Shown here: piece by piece, positions 32,099-42,746 of the stretch
Layout of the letters: the number at the start of each line of letters is the position of its first letter
How positions within the stretch are numbered: position 1 is the stretch's first letter
Source: Melanopsichium pennsylvanicum
Taxonomy: Eukaryota > Basidiomycota > Ustilaginomycetes > Ustilaginales
DNA: 64,000 nt
Assembly: GCA_900208305.1 (NCBI GenBank)
Contig: OAPG01000021.1
Location: forward strand, 124,001-188,000
Direction of reading: 5' to 3'
Position numbers and translations under genes: made by a program
The notes under the pieces: model-generated
Databases searched by the model: none
The model's input: only the letters and a program-made list of their open reading frames with translations
What the model was told of the DNA's origin: nothing

Positions 32099-32647
32099 TA
32101 CACGTGTGCTTTCTTCTCCTGATGACGGAGACATCAAAGATACATGGAAATCATACTGCACTGTCTGGATAGCGCAAACAACGATGCGAAACGGAACACA
32201 GTCATGCTGCCGCAACTATCTTCTCCTTTTTTTTACATGATCTCCGTTTTAGAGATTGAGTCGACCGGCGGAGACGCGTCAGGCTTTGTTTACGCTACGT
32301 TTCAGAGGAACACCGCGAGCCCACGGCTGGAGGACCATCATATTGACATAGGAAGAGCACGAACGTAAATGAACAAGCTGTAGATTACAGAGGTCAAGAC
32401 AAGAAAAGCTTAGCTTGACACGAAAAAGCCTGCGCGACTGACACCCTCAAAATCGCCATTTCTCAGAATGGCGGTGGGGTATCCAGAGGTTGGCGAACTG
32501 AAGGAATGTGAGCAGCTTGCGCTAGCAGGAAAGTGCTGGTGAGCGCAGCGCGAAGAGTAACCCTTCTTTTGGTTGCAAGATCAAAAAATTGGACAATGAG
32601 TGTCGTTCAAGATACCAGCTTTGCGGCAGGCGTCTATTAGTAGCACT
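32099..32647. other. Intergenic between convergent genes
   Basis: About 550 bases of 3' flank for two convergent genes. I see no gene or clear repeat. Confidence 0.6.
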
Positions 32648-34410
32648 CTAGGTCTGGATGTTGGACTCCTCAACTTTTGCGGCCACCTCGTCCACCTGAG
32701 CATCGGTGGTCTTGTCGTCCTCGCCAGCTGGGCTCTGCTCGCCGCCTACAAGAGCACCCGATGGCTTGCGCCCCTGACCCCAAGCGCCAGTGGGTGGCAC
32801 GGCACGGGATACCTTGGCAGCTGTAGGTGCGGCAGCCTCTGTAGATGGAGAAGCGTCCTCGGAAGCCTCAGCTTCCGTCTTGTCAGTGGAGGCAGCCGCA
32901 TCAGCCTTGTTCTTCTTCTCCTTGTCAGCCTTGGCCTTCTCCTTCTTGGCCTTGAGCTCCTCTTGCCTCTCCTTCTCCCTTTGTGAAAGCTTCTCTTCGA
33001 TCTGTCGCTCACGTTCGGATGCGTCGATGGGTTTGGCGCTGCCAAATGGGCTGGATTTGGAGCTGTTGCTCGTGGCGGCTACGGCGGAAGCAGACTCGGC
33101 GGAGCGAGGTTTCAAGTCAAGTTTCTTGCGCTCAACGGGTGCGGCTGCCGAGGGAGCCGGGCTGGAAGAGTCAGAAATGGGCTTCTTTGCAGATCGCCAG
33201 TTGTCGGTGGCCTCCGAGCCGGTGGCGGCGCCGGCGGGCTGACCGCTGCCGCGTCGCTCAGCGGCACCGAAACCGAAGCCCTTCTTGGCGATACCGGGGC
33301 TCTCGGGCGGAGTTTGGTCGGGTGTAAACTTGGATCCGAAGCCCATTCGCTCTTGAGAGGCGAATCGCTCGTCGACCTCGTTGGCATCGTTGCGGTTGCG
33401 AAAAGAAGCACGTCGCGAGTCAGAGTCGCCCATGCCGGAAGGACGACGCGAGTTGGCGGGAGAGCGACCCTCGACGGGCTTGCCGGTCCTCCACTGGGTG
33501 GCAAGGTCGCCCTGGCTTGGCTCAGCGGGGGCAGCGTCCCGAGGAGGGCGGTTGGAAGGAGTCGCAGACTGGAACTTGGCACCGAAACCAACTCGAGCAC
33601 CACCGCTGACGTCCATGTTATCGAAACCAGAGCCCTCAGTGCGAGGCACAATGGAGCGTTCAGGGCGAGGAGCAAAACCACCGCGAGGCTCTGCGGGAGG
33701 AAGAGGGCCAGCGCGGCGCCACTGAGAGGCGTCATCAGCCTGGCTGGAGTGGACGGGTCGGTCACCGCCAAAGGCGCTCTTGGGGGGCTCAGCGACGAGA
33801 ATGCGTACGGTTCTTCCGCCGAGCTGGGAATTGGTGCGGTCGAGGGCAGTCTTTAGGTCATTCTGGGTCTGGAATTCAACATAGCCGAATCCTTTGGGCT
33901 TGCCATCGTGGCCGGTGACGATGCGAACGCTGACGGTCTTGGCCGGGGCGAAGAACTCTTCAACATCTGCCTCCATCATTTCGAAGGAAAGGTTAGCGAT
34001 GAAGGCGGTGAAGGGAGGTTTGTCAGGGAGAGGGAGCTCCTCACGGGGAGGGTAGCTGCGTTCCGGACGCTCGAAGCCACGGTCGCGGTCGACACGGTCA
34101 GGGACGGTGGAGAGGTAGTCTCCTCCCCTGCGGTAGCTGGATTCACGAGGGGCGGAAGAGATGGGAAGATCGTCCATCTCGTCAGCCCACGACGTCTTGC
34201 CGGTCGACTCGTCGGCCAAGAAGTCATTGAGTGACATCTTCTGTGTCTTTCCTTTAGGAGCTGTATACGAGCAAGAAGAGAAAGAGGTAATGTAAGTAAC
34301 GTGTGAGATCAGCAGGCAGCTCGTGATGCGGGCCTTCATCATGCGCTGTCTGAATCAAACGTCGCTGGGATCCTGCTGCGAAGTGCGGAGTTTGGGTTAT
34401 ACTAACGCAT
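32648..34410 (-). CDS. TIF3: Translation initiation factor eIF4B
   Basis: RNA-binding cofactor of the eIF4A helicase in ribosome recruitment. The main exon (34260-32648) gives MSLNDFLADESTGKTSWADE, an RRM at about 90-165 with RNP2 TAFIANLSF and RNP1 KGFGYVEF, then Arg/Gly/Asp-rich repeats and a charged Lys/Glu tail, as in Tif3/eIF4B. Fungal orthologues usually begin M-A/P-PK...QKMSL. Here APKGKTQKMSL is encoded, but the preceding codons lack a good start. A 4-base first exon ATGC (34410-34407), GTTAGT donor and CAG acceptor (intron 34406-34261, 146 bases) would give MPPKGKTQKMSL. That first exon is inference; otherwise translation starts at 34237. Overall 538 residues. Confidence 0.85.
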
Positions 34411-34893
34411 GACGGGCGAAATGTCTAGTGGGGACTTGACGAATAGATTGTAAGTTGAATTGCGATGATCCTTGCGAGTCGAGCAGGGATACGATAGGCT
34501 ACCTTGGTGCAGAAGGTAGCGAGTAAGATGTTGGAGATGGTAGTGAGAATGAGGATGAGATTTGTGACACCAACAGATGACCGACACTGTGTACTGTTCT
34601 CGCTAGTGTGAAGGTCGCACAAATGAAATTGATTCGGATCACGGCTGCAAGAGCGAGATTTTTTGTGTGCTAGGACAACTGTGACCTTGGGTCAGGGTGC
34701 GCTTCGTGTTTCAAAAAAAAGTGCCAGGAAGAAAAGATCCCGTTCTTCGAGGGCAGAACACCAGAGAGAGAGTGAGAGAGAGAGAGAGGATTGACAAAGG
34801 TTAGACCAGTGCTGCTCAATCGCTGCGAAAATTTCTAACGACCACTCCTTTCTTCTTGTGCCATTCGAATCTGCGTTTGCTTTTGCTTTTTTG

Positions 34894-34940
<47 letters not shown>

Positions 34941-35313
34941 CAGCCCTCATGTCGTGCTCCCTCCGCGTTGAGCTGCCTCGGAAAGCCGTCTTAAAAATCG
35001 ATTCGAAAAATTCCAACATGTTGCGGAGGTGGCTACCTGCTGTGTCTTTTCTCCCGATTGAACACCGCCGCTAGAACCCAAAGATTATTTGTTTTCACTT
35101 AAAATCTAACAAGTTCACTTTTTGGTTGGCATCATTGTCTCCAAGTTCATTCCACGTAGCAATGTGCATGAGCGTTGCCATGACTTCATATCGTCCTGAC
35201 GTTCACGATCTCGATATCCTGTTAGCATCTCTCGACTACCTTCCTCGCCACCATCTCCTACAAAGACTTGTGCAGCCCGCACCCGACGCTGCTCTTGTAT
35301 ACAACCAGGCAAG
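34411..35313. other. Divergent promoter region eIF4B/SPC2
   Basis: About 900 bases. It contains an (AG)n-rich stretch near 34764-34790 and a 42-base T run. No gene recognised. Confidence 0.5.
34895..34936. repeat. Homopolymer T42
   Basis: Forty-two consecutive T, preceded by GCTTTTGCTTTTTTGC. On the minus strand this is a long A tract with GCAAAA units, so it may be the tail of a retrotransposed minus-strand sequence. Length is likely to be polymorphic or subject to sequencing error. Confidence 0.85.
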
Positions 35314-36182
35314 ATGGCTGCAGTACCAAACGACGCAAAAGCCAAGGGTGACCGAATCATCGTCGACAACTCGAACCTGTCCGAGCTTAAAGCTACGTGC
35401 GACGAAGCTGTCGAGCGAGTAAGTCTTGAGCAGTTCAGCTTTCAAGTCTGACTTTGCGCTTGTTGTGCAAGCTGACGTCCTTATGCTTTCCACTCGTGCA
35501 TCATTTCACAGATTCTTTCGCGCCAGCCAGAATTTGGCTCGGCAGCTCAGTCACAAGGCTTTGCGCCTTTCAAGGTCAGCCACTTCCACACTGACTTGCG
35601 TCTTGTGATCGGATTCACAGCCTCAGCCATCATGATTGGCACATCCATCTGGGCCTATTTTGTCGAAAAGGAATGGAACCGCAACAAACATGCGTGCGCG
35701 GTCGCGGTGGTTGCATACATCATCTTGTCGTCCATCCAGATGACTGATTCGTATTTGCAAGGCAACAACATCTTCACCGGCACCCGCAAGATGCTCTCAA
35801 ATCGCATCGAGACAGAGCATCTCATAATTGCATCACCGCCTCTTCCTAAGGCGACAAAAAAGGGCGCCAAGGCATCCAATAGCAAACCTGTGTTGACGCC
35901 TCCAGCCTATACGCTCCATATCAAATACACACGTAAGACCAACAAGGGCAAATCGCTTCTCAGCAAGAAGGACGACTCTTTGCCCCTTGGTCACCTTGGT
36001 AAGCACAAAGACAGATTGCACAGCCCTGCTTCAGTTTTGGCCTCTTTCTGACTTTTGCCATCAATGCTCTTGCTTTCTCACGCTACTTCGCAGGCGAATG
36101 GTTCACTGAAGAAGGTGAGTTTGTCCAAGGCATCTTTGAACAGAGGTTGCTTGCGGGTCTTCAAAAGGCATTCGGTCAGTAG
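35314..36182 (+). CDS. SPC2: Signal peptidase complex subunit 2
   Basis: Three exons: 35314-35418, 35512-35998 and 36094-36182; introns of 93 and 95 bases with GTAAGT/GTAAGC donors; 226 residues. The product matches SPC25/Spc2: an N-terminal cytosolic part, FHTDLRLVIGFTASAIMIGT leading into the first membrane segment, a second hydrophobic stretch (CAVAVVAYIILSSIQM), and a C-terminal domain ending EWFTEEGEFVQGIFEQRL. Spc2 sits in the ER membrane and links signal peptidase to the Sec61 translocon. All exon joins keep frame and the conserved GEWF motif spans the last junction, which supports the model. Confidence 0.93.
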
Positions 36183-36859
36183 ATGGGCGATCTCGGTAAA
36201 ACCAGCCGAGCTCATTTCCAATCTTGCAGTAATCTTTAGCCAGCCAGCATTGCATTGCACGTTCATCTCGACTTTTGATACCCGCACATTTGCTCAACAT
36301 CATCTTTTCTCTCGCCTCCTCGGCCTAAGAGTCATGCTTTGCATCACGCATCGATCGCGAACATCATCGTGTGTGATTGAGTAAACGTTGCTCGTACTAA
36401 GCTTGTGTGGGTGTCGACAAGCGCTATAGGGCACAGCAACCACATTTCTGGATTGAGGTGGAATGTGACAGTTTGTGACATGATTAAAAAGGCTCGATCG
36501 CCAACACGACTCGTCTTCTTGGCAAATAAAAGAGGGAAAAGCCGCCTTCTTGGCGTGTGTGTTTCTCCAACATTAATTTGGACGACTTTCGTGTGACACC
36601 CAACAAGAAACACCAACAAGGATCCGAGCTTAATTTCTGCATTTCTCCTTTTATACTGTGTCTGTACTTTACTGTAATTCACAGTTGCATTTTCGCGCAT
36701 TCTGCCACACGCACTGACACTTTTCGGTAAGTTAGTGCTTCTTGCTTTTCACCCCCACCGTGATCATTTGTACCTCTTTGTCAGCCTCTTCTCGTCCTCA
36801 TTCGGTAAGAGCACCATCGACGTTTCGGGTCACGCCGACTCGTCTCCATCGTCAACAAT
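36183..36859. other. Intergenic, ALG9 promoter
   Basis: 677 bases. It holds the SPC2 3' flank and the ALG9 promoter, with a TTTACTGTA element and a C/T-rich leader. No gene recognised. Confidence 0.6.
36668..36677 (-). promoter_or_regulatory. TTTACTGTAA motif upstream of ALG9
   Basis: Reverse-complement copy of the TACAGTAAA core, about 185 bases upstream of the ALG9 start. Confidence 0.35.
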
Positions 36860-39214
36860 ATGGCCACGCCATACGTCCCCAAGGATCAGGGACTGCGCTT
36901 CCAGAAGAAAGGCGATGCTAGCTACGCCAAAACTTCAGCTGCCAAGGATGCTGCTGCCGCCGGCGCTCTTCTCTCTCGTCGGAATGCCCTCTTCCAGGAC
37001 TATGCCAGAGCTCATCAAAAACCCGCTTGGTCGCCTTCCACCTCGGCCGCTTTCCGCTTTTTGATCATCATTCGAGTCTCTTCTGCCATGTACTCGGTCA
37101 TCAAGGACTGTGACGAATCCTTCGGATATTGGGAACCTCTTCACCTCCTCGTCTTCCCTCGTGGAAAGCACCATGCCAACGTCCCCTTTCAAACTTGGGA
37201 GTACTCGCCTCCATTCGCCATCCGATCCTGGGCCTTCATCGCTCAATTCCTTCCCCTTGCCAAGACACTCGCCTTCTTTGGCGTCGGCAAGCGTCAGATC
37301 TTCTTCGCCGTCCGAATGCTCCTCGCCTTCGTCTCCTCGTTCGTAGACGCCAGATTCTACAAGGCTGTCGCTGATGTTTTCAGCGCAAGAGTCGGTCGCT
37401 ACTGTCTTGTGGCTCTTGCTTCTAGTGCTGGGGTCTATGAGGCGTCCACCGCTTTCCTCCCTTCCACATTTGTCCTGCATGCCACCACTCTTGCTTTTTC
37501 TTCCTCCCTTTACCCTGCACGACTGCCCTCCACCGACTCTTCAGTGCTTTCCAGTACATCTCAACGACCTTTCAGACCAGAGCGTCTCATCGTTGCTACT
37601 CTGTCGTTTGCCGCCGGCGCACTTCTCGGCTGGCCGTTTGCAATCCTTCTTGCTCTCCCGTTTGTTCTCGAACAGCTCTTCTTCCGCGCGGATGACATCG
37701 TTGCCAAGGGCAAAAGCTCTCACTGGACTGTAGCCAGGTGGTCCACTGCAATTAGTGCTGCTGTTCTATCTGCCTTCTTCGCCCTTCCCATCCTTGCCGT
37801 CGACACTCTCGCCTACGGCAAGCTCTCATTCGTGCCACTCAACACTGTCCTCTACAACCTTTTCTCCCAAGGCAGAGGTGCTGGTCCTGAGCTCTACGGG
37901 ACCGAGCCTTTCACCTTTTACTTTTCTAATCTCTTTCTCAACTTCAACATCTTCTTCCTCCTTGCCTTGCTGTCTCTCCCCTTGCTGCTTGTCAGCGCTC
38001 GCCTCGATCCTCGACGCTTTCAGCGTCCGGCCCCCGAGGCCAAGAAGGGCCACGCTTCAACCGCAAACCCCTCAAGCCTCTTCTCGCTTGCTTTGCTTCG
38101 CATCGCCCCCTTTTACATGTGGTTCATTGTCCTCTGCGTCCAGGCCCACAAGGAGGAACGCTTCATGTACCCGGCCTACACACTTCTCTGCATGAATGCT
38201 GCCGTCTCTCTTCACATCATCCGTACCCTCGCTGAGGTCATCTTTGTCAAGGTTACGAATTCCCCTTACCGCGCTTCCAAGTCGAGCTTGTTCACCTCCA
38301 TCACTTCCTCGGTCCTCGTTGTGGGTGTTTTACTCGGTGTTTTGCGCTCGGTAGGCCAACTCAACAACTATCACGGCCCCTTTGACGTTCTCTTCCATTT
38401 CGAGGGCTATGAGCTGCCTCGCGTTATCGCTGACAAGTTTCCCGAAAGTCTCAACCCCGCCGTCAAGCAGCGCATCGCACGTGGCCTCTCGCCTGTTGCG
38501 ACTGAGCAGGAGAAGGACTACAACGACCGTGGCTACGGAGCCGAGAACAAGGGTGTCAGTGTTGATCTCACAATCGACCTCACTCCGCTGACTACCCTCG
38601 ACAAGCCCATCAGGCTCTGCTATGGCAAAGAATGGCATCGTTTCCCCACCCACTTCCTCGTTCCCGCCGGCGTAGAGGTCGAATGGATCAAGAGCGAGTT
38701 CTCCGGCATCCTCCCCAAGCACTTTGATGTCGACTCCACCTCCACCATTCAGTCCTCGGACGTTGTCTCGAGCAATCTCGACACTACGCTTGGCTGGGCT
38801 TGGCCGTGGTCCACCATCACCCGCCGCGTACAGCCTGGATTCAACGACCTGAACAAAGAAGAGATGGACCGCTACGTCGATATCTCCACGTGCGACTATC
38901 TGGTTGACCTTGACCTTCCTCACCGTGGCCTCGTCAGCAAAGAGTCGCAGTACGAGCCTCGATATGCCATCAAGACAGAGGAATGGGATCGCGTCTTCTG
39001 CGGTGCTTTCCTCGACGCCGAGTACAGCCGCCCTGCTGCGGACCCGCGTGATTCCATCGTCAAGAAGATCGGTCAGAAGGCGATGGGTGCCATGCATCGC
39101 GCCTTCTGGCTGCCCAAGGCTTGGCCGGGTAACACCAATATGTATGGTGACTACTGCTTGCTTCGAAACAGGGACAGCAGGTTCAGCCCTGCAACTTCTA
39201 CCGCCAGAGCATGA
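36860..39214 (+). CDS. ALG9: ALG9 alpha-1,2-mannosyltransferase
   Basis: Single exon, 784 residues. GT22 enzyme of the ER lumen that adds alpha-1,2-mannoses to the dolichol-linked oligosaccharide precursor of N-glycans. The catalytic acidic pair lies in the first luminal loop, in YSVIKDCDESFGYWEPLH (about residues 77-94). TWEYSPPFAIRSW follows. The family motif HKEERFMYPAY is near residue 430. About ten hydrophobic segments are visible. It is longer than the yeast enzyme (about 555 residues), mostly through the hydrophilic C-terminal domain. ATG 36860 gives a short polar N-terminus before the first membrane helix. The neighbouring SPC2 and nucleotide-sugar transporter genes also serve the secretory pathway, though no operon-like link is implied. 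Confidence 0.93.
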   Translation: MATPYVPKDQGLRFQKKGDASYAKTSAAKDAAAAGALLSRRNALFQDYARAHQKPAWSPSTSAAFRFLIIIRVSSAMYSVIKDCDESFGYWEPLHLLVFPRGKHHANVPFQTWEYSPPFAIRSWAFIAQFLPLAKTLAFFGVGKRQIFFAVRMLLAFVSSFVDARFYKAVADVFSARVGRYCLVALASSAGVYEASTAFLPSTFVLHATTLAFSSSLYPARLPSTDSSVLSSTSQRPFRPERLIVATLSFAAGALLGWPFAILLALPFVLEQLFFRADDIVAKGKSSHWTVARWSTAISAAVLSAFFALPILAVDTLAYGKLSFVPLNTVLYNLFSQGRGAGPELYGTEPFTFYFSNLFLNFNIFFLLALLSLPLLLVSARLDPRRFQRPAPEAKKGHASTANPSSLFSLALLRIAPFYMWFIVLCVQAHKEERFMYPAYTLLCMNAAVSLHIIRTLAEVIFVKVTNSPYRASKSSLFTSITSSVLVVGVLLGVLRSVGQLNNYHGPFDVLFHFEGYELPRVIADKFPESLNPAVKQRIARGLSPVATEQEKDYNDRGYGAENKGVSVDLTIDLTPLTTLDKPIRLCYGKEWHRFPTHFLVPAGVEVEWIKSEFSGILPKHFDVDSTSTIQSSDVVSSNLDTTLGWAWPWSTITRRVQPGFNDLNKEEMDRYVDISTCDYLVDLDLPHRGLVSKESQYEPRYAIKTEEWDRVFCGAFLDAEYSRPAADPRDSIVKKIGQKAMGAMHRAFWLPKAWPGNTNMYGDYCLLRNRDSRFSPATSTARA

Positions 39215-39395
39215 GGCTTCATTGTCACACAAATGCAATGCAACAATGATTAATGAATCTCGAAATGGCACAAAGATCGATGCACACTTGAGTGATCATG
39301 ACTTGGAGAGCACACGGCTCCACAAGCAGAGCGTGAGGTGGAAGAGGGCGTTTGAGATGTGATCACAAGATTCAGCAATGCAGTTGCTGAGGAGC

Positions 39396-39863
39396 TAACG
39401 TATTTACGGTAGTACCGACGTATCTGTAGTACCGACGCATCTGGAGTACCGCCGCACCCGCCAAATGCAGTATTCCTGCCATCTTGCTAGACATAAAATA
39501 AGCATCCTCAGCTCTCAGGCTTTGAAGCATCCACGATCACACAGTCACTGTCATGACATTGCAAGAAGAACCAGGATGGGCTGCAAGGTTGATTGCTGAG
39601 ATCACAAGGCTGGAAAAATACTGAAAAAAGCACACCCGATCAAGTAATTTTTTGGCGTGGTATTCATTTGGCCGTTCACCCCAACAAGCATTGCAGCTAG
39701 GACTGATTCTTCCCACAATGTGATGGCATACGTGATCGACAGGCAGACATCACATAAGCTGATGCTTGAGGTTCCTGCTCTACCCTTCAGTGAGACGCAA
39801 AATCACTGCATTTGGCAGGCGCGTCGGTACTGCAGGAGCGTCGGTACTATCGAAAATACGTTA
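39396..39863. mobile_element. 468-bp inverted-repeat element (MITE-like) abutting ORC1
   Basis: The left end TAACGTATTTACGGTAGTAC (continuing CGACG) matches the reverse complement of the right end, TAACGTATTTTCGATAGTAC (continuing CGACG). Subterminal GTAGTACCGACGC repeats and GCCAAATGCAGT also pair, giving arms of about 60 bases. TA lies at both outer ends, as in Tc1/mariner/pogo target duplications. No ORF for a transposase. The right-end TA forms part of the ORC1 stop codon. A degenerate relative lies at 17960-18200. Confidence 0.8.
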
Positions 39864-42746
39864 AAGAATCTTCCTCAATCTCTCGTCGGGATCATGTTCA
39901 AATGCCAGCCTGACCTCGTCTTCCTGGCAAGCCAACATCAGCCTTGCAAAACCGCCTGCTCTGCCCGTTCCTGCGCCTTGACCGACACAAATGACGAGGC
40001 CCAAAGAAGAAAGCACCGCCAATGGCGCATTCAGGCTTGTCTCCTCGCCAGTCGCAACTTGGTTGAAAGAGGTGTTGATGCCATACATACGGCATATGGC
40101 TTTGTGATGGCTCGAGATATCCGCGAGTTCGGCTTCTGCCAGACCACTTCGGCGGAGACAGGAGAGCAGGCTCAGAAGCACGACCTTTGCATGGAGTGGC
40201 AGCGAAAGGATGTGTGAGACTTTGCCCGACTTGACCATGGAGTCCAGCACCGACTTCATGTCGAGGATCGTCACCGACTTGATGGGCGCATTCGCGATGG
40301 GCGAAGCCTTTGCTTTCGACTCGACCAGCTCGATTGACCGCCTGCACACATCCAACATCCTTCTTGCATCACCAGAAACATTCGAAACCCTCTTAGAAAC
40401 GTACGTGATCGCATCCAAACTAAGCACCTTGTCACATCCTCCCTTCTCCTGTTCCCCTGCGTGGCCTTCATTGATCCCTAGACGAGACTTGACAATTTCG
40501 ACCAGCTGCTTGTCCGTGTAGGGCATGAAGGTGATCCTCGTCATCCCCAACCTACTCGCCACTTTGGCATTCAACGTCCTCTCTGGCAAGTCCATCGTGT
40601 TTGCGACTGCAATCACCACTAGCCTGGATCCGCGGGTATTGGGCCAATTGAACATGTTGTACATCACATCCTGTCTCGCAGTTACCAATTGATCCAGTTC
40701 GTCCATCAGAACCACCGTCGCCGCTCTCCCTGGACCAGCACCGACACCGGCGCCTCCAGCGGAGCCAGACGTCTTTGCTCCTACTCGGGCAAAGTGCGAG
40801 CTGAGCAGTCCTAGTGCTGTTTTTGGTGAAGTGCGTTGTCCACCGGAGATGGCGCTCCAGAGAAGAGTGTACGCCTGAGAAGCATCGGCGAGCTTCATGC
40901 CATTGATTTCGACGAACGAGAATGGATTCATCTCGTTTCGCTCTGCTCGAATAGTGAGTGCACGGATGACCTCTCGAACGGTTGCGGTTTTACCCGTGCC
41001 CGGTACGCCTGAGACGTAGACACATCCGCCAATACCTTCCTCGACAGCATCTTCTACGCAAGCCATGATCTCTTCGTATTGGTCTTCACGACAAGGAAGG
41101 TGGTCTGGTGTGGCGCCGACGTGGAGAAGTCGTTTGGCCCTGTCGTGAGGGCTGAGCGCCTGTGCATCTTCGTGGGGCAATAGAGACAGCTTCGGTGGTC
41201 TAGCAGGCAGTGTTGGGTGCGGGAGATTACGCGCTTTCAAACCCATCAAGCGAGCCTTAGAGCGAGGAGTCGCTTGCGCCTTGGCCGGACTAGCAAGCCC
41301 CAGCGCGGCTCGCTGAGGAGTGGTGAGCACGCGGCGTTTCGTGGGTGTCATGGGCGATGCATCCTTGGGCAGCCTTGCACGCTTGCGAGGGGTAAGATTG
41401 AATGTCTTGCCGAAATCGTCGTCGTCGTCGTCGCTTGGTGGTGCGGAGAATTGTGACCCTTCGTTATCGGACGATTCAGGCGTGTCAAGGTGTCGAGCCT
41501 TGACGAGCAGGTTGTCTTCCACCTCAAACTCGTCTCCGCTCTGGAACGAGTCGTCAGAGACGATGTCGGAATCAGACGAGAGACCGCCGTTAGCTTTTTT
41601 CCGATTGTATTTGCGTTTGCTGGGAGCAACGCCCGCGGATAGCGAGTCCTCCTTACGTGGTCGTCCCGGCCGACGCTTGGGAGGATCGTGGTCAGTAGCG
41701 GATGGTGTGCCGGCGGAACGGGTGCGAGTGGATTTGGTCCGGTGGTGGTCAGAGGTGGATGCGACGGAAGATGGGGACGTTGCTCGTGCAGTGACGTTGC
41801 GTGGGGTGGAGATCGAAGCATCGTTCGAGTCAGCATCTCTTTGTGCTTGCTCGACGAGATCTTTGACACCTTGACCTTGCGAAGTTGCTACGTCGGACGA
41901 GTCGTCTTTTAAATCCCAACCGGCCCCCTGCTTTCCTTTCTCGACCAGCTTGGCCCAATCGATTCTCCAGAAGAGCTCCCGGTTGGGATCCACTGCGCGC
42001 TCGCAAAAGAGATGGGTAGGAAAGGATTTGTTCTTGTACAATGTGTGTGTCACTGCTGCCTTCTTCTTTCCATTTGGATTTGCTGCCCTATCGGAAGTGT
42101 CGGAAGAAGTGGCTGCTAGCGCAGGAGCGTCTTTGATCGCCTTGGAGCATTCACCCTGGCTTGTGTGGATGTGCACTTTTGCAATAATTTCGTCGACATC
42201 GAATGAGTAGTCGTGCAACGAAGGACCCGCTTCAAAAGTATCACCGTCCTTGCCAGACTTGGTGCTAGTCTTTGTCCTGCGCTTTGTAAGGGAAGTGGCC
42301 TTGTGGGTGTAGTAGATCTCGTGACGACTTGTGATGCCGGCCATACGCTTCTTTGCCATTGTTGACATCCACTCCGGCCAATGCAGCAATCGACAAACAC
42401 CGAAGATCTTGCCTTGTTCGGTTTCGTCAGTCCAAAGATGGGTGAGGACACCTGCTAAAGGAGCTTGGTAAGAGGAGGGTAGGTATACGACGTCTCCGAT
42501 GCGGAACTCTTCCGGTCCAAGAGTGTGCTTGGATGATGAGGAGGGCGAAGGTTCGCGAGATTGAGGATTGCGATTCTCATCTTCATCATCGGAAGATTGA
42601 TCCTCATTTTCAGAGTCGGGTACAGAGTCTACTGGGCGTGGGAGACGAGTGAACGCGCGAAAGTGGCTTGTAGATGTGCCATTTTCGATGTTTGTGAGTG
42701 GCTCGTGTGGTTGAAAGGTGTACGTGCGGGCAACAGCTGTCGGCAT
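39861..42746 (-). CDS. ORC1: Origin recognition complex subunit 1
   Basis: Single exon, 961 residues. A BAH domain at about 85-240 (EFRIGDVVYLPSSYQAPLAG, EIYYTHKATSL) binds nucleosomes. A long basic, disordered linker with RRPGRPRKED (AT-hook-like) follows. The AAA+ ATPase has Walker A GVPGTGKTA near residue 578, Walker B VVLMDELDQL near 682 and a sensor region VIAVANTMDLPERTL, with a C-terminal winged-helix part. The protein ends DERLRKIL. ORC1 loads MCM helicase with Cdc6 at replication origins. Its stop codon TAA is built from the end of the inverted-repeat element; without the insertion the codon would read TAG, so the protein is unchanged. Confidence 0.95.
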   Translation of the reverse strand: MPTAVARTYTFQPHEPLTNIENGTSTSHFRAFTRLPRPVDSVPDSENEDQSSDDEDENRNPQSREPSPSSSSKHTLGPEEFRIGDVVYLPSSYQAPLAGVLTHLWTDETEQGKIFGVCRLLHWPEWMSTMAKKRMAGITSRHEIYYTHKATSLTKRRTKTSTKSGKDGDTFEAGPSLHDYSFDVDEIIAKVHIHTSQGECSKAIKDAPALAATSSDTSDRAANPNGKKKAAVTHTLYKNKSFPTHLFCERAVDPNRELFWRIDWAKLVEKGKQGAGWDLKDDSSDVATSQGQGVKDLVEQAQRDADSNDASISTPRNVTARATSPSSVASTSDHHRTKSTRTRSAGTPSATDHDPPKRRPGRPRKEDSLSAGVAPSKRKYNRKKANGGLSSDSDIVSDDSFQSGDEFEVEDNLLVKARHLDTPESSDNEGSQFSAPPSDDDDDDFGKTFNLTPRKRARLPKDASPMTPTKRRVLTTPQRAALGLASPAKAQATPRSKARLMGLKARNLPHPTLPARPPKLSLLPHEDAQALSPHDRAKRLLHVGATPDHLPCREDQYEEIMACVEDAVEEGIGGCVYVSGVPGTGKTATVREVIRALTIRAERNEMNPFSFVEINGMKLADASQAYTLLWSAISGGQRTSPKTALGLLSSHFARVGAKTSGSAGGAGVGAGPGRAATVVLMDELDQLVTARQDVMYNMFNWPNTRGSRLVVIAVANTMDLPERTLNAKVASRLGMTRITFMPYTDKQLVEIVKSRLGINEGHAGEQEKGGCDKVLSLDAITYVSKRVSNVSGDARRMLDVCRRSIELVESKAKASPIANAPIKSVTILDMKSVLDSMVKSGKVSHILSLPLHAKVVLLSLLSCLRRSGLAEAELADISSHHKAICRMYGINTSFNQVATGEETSLNAPLAVLSSLGLVICVGQGAGTGRAGGFARLMLACQEDEVRLAFEHDPDERLRKIL

